Of a DNA stretch of 9,654 nucleotides, positions 7,642 through 9,654 are shown one piece after another. Positions within the stretch are counted from its first letter, which is position 1, and the number at the start of each line of letters is the position of its first letter. The position numbers and the translations under genes are program-made. The stretch is from Candidatus Aminicenantota bacterium (GTDB lineage Bacteria > Acidobacteriota > Aminicenantia > Aminicenantales > Aminicenantaceae): the NCBI GenBank assembly GCA_013139435.1, contig WTAW01000119.1:1-9654 (forward strand), written 5' to 3'. The notes under the pieces are model-generated. The model was not told the origin of the DNA and did no database searches. It worked only from the letters and a program-made list of their open reading frames with translations.

Positions 7642-7805
7642 GGCCAGACACTCCAATGTCTTGCGACACATAGATCTTCGTGGGATCAATGCGGCGTTTT
7701 TTCATCTTGGCTACAATAAAAGCCCTCTCCCATAAAGATAAAAAGGCACAGAGACGTACGTAGAGGAAAAAAAAGGATAAGGCTAGGAAAACGCATATTC
7801 GCCAA

Positions 7806-8324
7806 TCAGGAATCGACTCGAGTGCTGATGTTTTCGAAACACAGGGATAACGAATGCATCACTTTATCTTCAATCTCTTCACTGGGCAAAGCGGAAACTT
7901 CTGAAATTTCTGAAACGATCAGGTCCTTGGCTCTTTCCATCATCTTTTTCTCTCGGAAAGAGAGCGGCTTGATCAGATTGAGGTAGTACAAGCTCTTCAA
8001 CACGAGTGCCATGTCGTACATTGCTCCTGTTTTCATTAGGTTCGTGTGCTCTTTGAATCTACCTTTCCAATTCATCGTGACTTCAACGATACCATTTTGC
8101 ATAAACCTGAATATCTTTATGATCGACTTTTCTGAGATGGGTTTTCGGATGCCGATTTCTTCGGCATTGGAAGAAGGAATAAGAACCAATGTGTTATTGG
8201 TCAGGATCCTCACGTGGTAGATGCGGAATCTTTGCCCGTAGTAATCCGCTACTTGGATATCTTCGATTACGCCGAGGCCTTGATTGGGATAGATAATCCT
8301 ATCCCCAATCTTGTATCCATCCAT
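7806..8324 (-). CDS. carD: CarD/CdnL-family RNA polymerase-binding transcription regulator
   Basis: CarD-type proteins bind the RNA polymerase beta subunit and stabilise open promoter complexes, especially at rRNA and housekeeping promoters. The 172-aa protein has the Tudor-like polymerase-interacting domain at about residues 1-60 (Y-K-I-G-D-R-I-I-Y-P-N-Q-G-L-G-V-I-E, then V-L-I-P). A helical DNA-binding domain follows, with N-W86-K-G-R-F, where the Trp matches the minor-groove wedge Trp of mycobacterial CarD (W85). The helices L-S-F-R-E-K-K-M-M-E-R-A and L-I-V-S-E-I are also typical. There are no helicase domains, so it is the stand-alone form and not the TRCF/Mfd domain. It has no Shine-Dalgarno sequence, and its strong promoter ends only 12 nt before the ATG. 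It is transcribed away from rpmH and towards smpB. Confidence 0.93.
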   Translation of the reverse strand: MDGYKIGDRIIYPNQGLGVIEDIQVADYYGQRFRIYHVRILTNNTLVLIPSSNAEEIGIRKPISEKSIIKIFRFMQNGIVEVTMNWKGRFKEHTNLMKTGAMYDMALVLKSLYYLNLIKPLSFREKKMMERAKDLIVSEISEVSALPSEEIEDKVMHSLSLCFENISTRVDS

Positions 8325-8336
8325 ATTGGTTCATGT

Positions 8337-8365
8337 ATTATAACCAATCAAAAATAAAGTGTCAA
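8337..8365 (-). promoter_or_regulatory. Full-consensus sigma70 promoter for carD
   Basis: On the minus strand TTGACA (8365-8360) and TATAAT (8342-8337) are separated by exactly 17 nt, so both hexamers and the spacing match the sigma70 consensus. Twelve nucleotides separate the -10 from the carD ATG, so the start of transcription (near 8330) leaves only about 5-7 nt of leader. Confidence 0.88.
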
Positions 8366-8535
8366 ATGCCTTTCCGAAACTTTGCTCCCAATGTCTCTAA
8401 ATTCTTGATATTGCTTGAGTTACACAGATCATAGAATTTATAGCGTCAGAGATAATTCTAGCCTTTTTCCCATACTTTTGCTCAAGAGATCATTGAGTCC
8501 TCGCGTCATGGCTCATCAGAATCGAGGAAATTGTC
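8366..8535. other. Non-coding gap between the divergent carD and rpmH promoters
   Basis: About 170 nt with no supported gene. It contains an 8-bp inverted repeat, TAAATTCT (8398-8405) and AGAATTTA (8433-8440), with a 27-nt loop. I see no run of T that would make it a terminator and no convincing DnaA boxes. A short plus-strand frame (8415-8603) has no homology I recognise and is not called. Confidence 0.5.
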
Positions 8536-8564
8536 TTGACAGGAAAGGGAAGGTTTATTACCAT
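8536..8564 (+). promoter_or_regulatory. Probable sigma70 promoter for rpmH-rnpA-yidD-yidC
   Basis: A perfect TTGACA -35 (8536-8541) is followed after 17 nt by TACCAT (8559-8564), a 4-of-6 match to the -10. Transcription would start near 8571, about 30 nt before the rpmH ATG. A purine-rich AGAAGAG just before the start codon can serve as the ribosome binding site. Confidence 0.65.
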
Positions 8565-8599
8565 ATGGGACTTAATACACGTACAAAAAGAAGAGAACG

Positions 8600-8734
8600 A
8601 TGAAACGAACTTTCCAGCCCAACAAAAGAAAACGGAACAAAAACCATGGCTTTCTGGTTCGCATGAGAACAAAAGGCGGTCAGCGCGTAATCAAGAGCAG
8701 AAGACAGAAGGGAAGAAAAAGACTTGCCGTTTGA
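8600..8734 (+). CDS. rpmH: 50S ribosomal protein L34 (bL34)
   Basis: A 44-aa, very basic ribosomal protein of the large subunit. It begins M-K-R-T-F-Q-P-N-K-R-K-R and contains the conserved H-G-F-L-V-R-M-R-T-K-G-G and R-R-Q-K-G-R-K-R-L motifs, full length for the family. Its stop overlaps the rnpA start by one base (TGATG), so the two are translationally coupled. The order rpmH-rnpA-yidD-yidC is the widely conserved bacterial arrangement. Confidence 0.97.
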   Translation: MKRTFQPNKRKRNKNHGFLVRMRTKGGQRVIKSRRQKGRKRLAV

Positions 8735-9081
8735 TGTCCGAAACTTTTACTCCTCAGGAGAGGATAAGAAAAAAGAAAGATTTTTTATTTCTGTATAAAA
8801 AAGGCAATCGTTATAGAGGCAGATATTTCAATCTCATCTACCTCTCCAATGATTTGAACTTTTCCAGGATGGCTGTCGTCGTGAGTAAAAAAGTTGGAGG
8901 TGCTGTCGAGAGGAACACAATCAAACGCCGATTCAGGACGCTATTTCGAAGAAATAAACACATCTTCGCGAATCCTCAAGACATTATTCTCATTGTCAAG
9001 AAGGAGATTCAAGGCGCCTCTTGGCAATCTCTCAAAGAAGAATATCTTCGTTCCGTGACGTCGATAGCTCCGAATCATTGA
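8734..9081 (+). CDS. rnpA: Ribonuclease P protein component
   Basis: The 115-aa protein subunit that helps the RNase P RNA bind precursor tRNA for 5' maturation. It begins F-T-P-Q-E-R-I-R-K-K-K-D-F and has the family core V-V-V-S-K-K-V-G-G-A-V-E-R60-N61-T-I-K-R-R, the RNR-type RNA-binding motif on the long helix, followed by F-R-R-N. Length is normal (110-125 aa). The ATG at 8734 is chosen because homology begins there and it overlaps the rpmH stop. The same frame is open back past 8536, through all of rpmH, but offers no usable start downstream of the predicted promoter except a TTG one codon upstream. yidD follows 5 nt after the stop. Confidence 0.94.
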   Translation: MSETFTPQERIRKKKDFLFLYKKGNRYRGRYFNLIYLSNDLNFSRMAVVVSKKVGGAVERNTIKRRFRTLFRRNKHIFANPQDIILIVKKEIQGASWQSLKEEYLRSVTSIAPNH

Positions 9082-9086
9082 CCCTC

Positions 9087-9296
9087 ATGAAACATATTGT
9101 GCTTTTCTTGATCCGCGGTTATAAAAGGACGCTCTCTCCTCTATTCGGCCAGCACTGTCGTTTTTTCCCTTCTTGTTCCGATTATACTTACGAGGCCATC
9201 GAGAAACACGGCCTGGTCAAGGGCCTGTATTTGGGGACTAAAAGACTGCTCAAATGTCACCCTCTTCATCCTGGAGGAGTGGATCCTATTCCCTGA
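9087..9296 (+). CDS. yidD: Membrane protein insertion efficiency factor YidD
   Basis: A 69-aa small protein associated with the inner membrane and thought to help YidC/Sec insertion. The ATG at 9087 is chosen because homology begins at M-K-H-I-V-L-F-L-I-R-G-Y-K-R; the frame is open upstream, but only as overlap with rnpA. The hallmark motifs are complete: C24-R-F-F-P-S-C30-S-D-Y, E-A-I-E-K-H-G, and C57-H-P-L-H-P-G-G-V-D-P-I-P at the very end. Full length for the family. It sits 5 nt after rnpA and 11 nt before yidC, so it is in the same transcript. Confidence 0.95.
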   Translation: MKHIVLFLIRGYKRTLSPLFGQHCRFFPSCSDYTYEAIEKHGLVKGLYLGTKRLLKCHPLHPGGVDPIP

Positions 9297-9300
9297 AGGA
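9296..9300 (+). promoter_or_regulatory. Ribosome binding site (AAGGA) of yidC
   Basis: AAGGA lies 7 nt before the ATG at 9308 and overlaps the last base of the yidD stop codon. It supports the yidC start. Confidence 0.75.
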
Positions 9301-9307
9301 TATTTTA

Positions 9308-9654
9308 ATGGAAAAAAGACTCTTACTCGCTATCGTCCTTTCATTCTTGGTGCTCTTCCTCTACCAGGCTCTGTTCGTCAAAAAGCAGCTCCCCCCCGAA
9401 CCGAGCCCAGAAATGGTCACAGAAGTCCAGGAAAAGCCCGCTTTGCCTCCTCCGATAGAAGAGGCGCCTCCTGCCAAGGCCACTCAAGAGCCTGCAGAGG
9501 AAGTGGAGTTCCAACCCGTTTCTGGCAAAAAAGAAGACCAGATCTTCGTCAACACATCCCTGTATCGTGCGGTCTGGAGCAACAAAGGAGGGGTTCTGAA
9601 AAGCTGGCGGTTGAAAGAACATAAGGATAACGAAGGCGAAGATCTGGAACTTGT
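9308..9654 (+). CDS. yidC: Membrane protein insertase YidC, 3' partial
   Basis: Inner-membrane insertase and chaperone for membrane proteins, working alone or with SecYEG. Only the first 115 codons are in the window; the gene runs off the right edge. Visible are M-E-K-R-L-L-L-A-I-V-L-S, a single N-terminal membrane helix (about residues 5-22), a Pro/Glu-rich linker (about 28-70), and then the start of the periplasmic P1 domain, with V-N-T-S-L-Y-R-A-V-W-S-N-K-G-G-V-L-K-S-W. This P1-bearing form is typical of Gram-negative bacteria and supports a diderm host. The catalytic C-terminal helices lie outside the window. Confidence 0.95.
   Translation, partial: MEKRLLLAIVLSFLVLFLYQALFVKKQLPPEPSPEMVTEVQEKPALPPPIEEAPPAKATQEPAEEVEFQPVSGKKEDQIFVNTSLYRAVWSNKGGVLKSWRLKEHKDNEGEDLEL

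Noticed and set aside
8415..8603. Small plus-strand frame before rpmH
   Set aside because: It runs across the rpmH promoter into rpmH, with no homology or start signal.

Overview
The window is a compact stretch of bacterial chromosome with short gaps, overlapping stop/start codons and no mobile elements, CRISPR, rRNA or tRNA that I can see. It appears to come from a Gram-negative (diderm) bacterium, because it encodes an RND efflux pump with a periplasmic adaptor and a YidC with a large periplasmic segment. The lineage is uncertain. The Hfq-like protein, with its long N-terminal extension and Y-K-H-A Sm2 motif, and the stand-alone CarD remind me of Acidobacteriota and relatives such as Aminicenantes. 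That is recollection and inference, not a database result.

Positions 1-4874 hold a plus-strand efflux operon. It has the 3' part of a CusB/CzcB-type periplasmic adaptor, cut by the window edge, then a complete heavy-metal-type RND permease, then a small secreted SGNH/GDSL hydrolase starting 3 nt after the permease stop. The outer-membrane channel is not in the window.

Positions 4876-7151 hold a second plus-strand operon behind a strong extended -10 promoter. It encodes an Hfq/Sm-like RNA-binding protein, PdxA (vitamin B6 synthesis) and exonuclease III (DNA repair). The genes are joined by 4-nt stop/start overlaps (ATGA, TTGA), so their translation is probably coupled.

Positions 7192-8365 hold two minus-strand genes: carD, encoding an RNA polymerase-binding regulator, followed downstream by smpB, encoding the tmRNA partner for ribosome rescue. 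carD has a perfect TTGACA-17-TATAAT promoter placed so close to its start codon that the mRNA should be nearly leaderless.

Positions 8536-9654 hold the conserved plus-strand cluster rpmH-rnpA-yidD-yidC (ribosomal protein L34, RNase P protein, YidD, and the YidC insertase cut by the right edge), with its own promoter. No dnaA or recognisable DnaA boxes precede rpmH. Apart from the pump operon, the genes serve core RNA, translation and membrane-insertion functions. The points most worth a second look are the Hfq-like protein and its operon, the non-canonical metal-site residues of the pump, the hydrolase lacking the usual catalytic Asp, and the near-leaderless carD. I found no clear evidence of a wholly new system.
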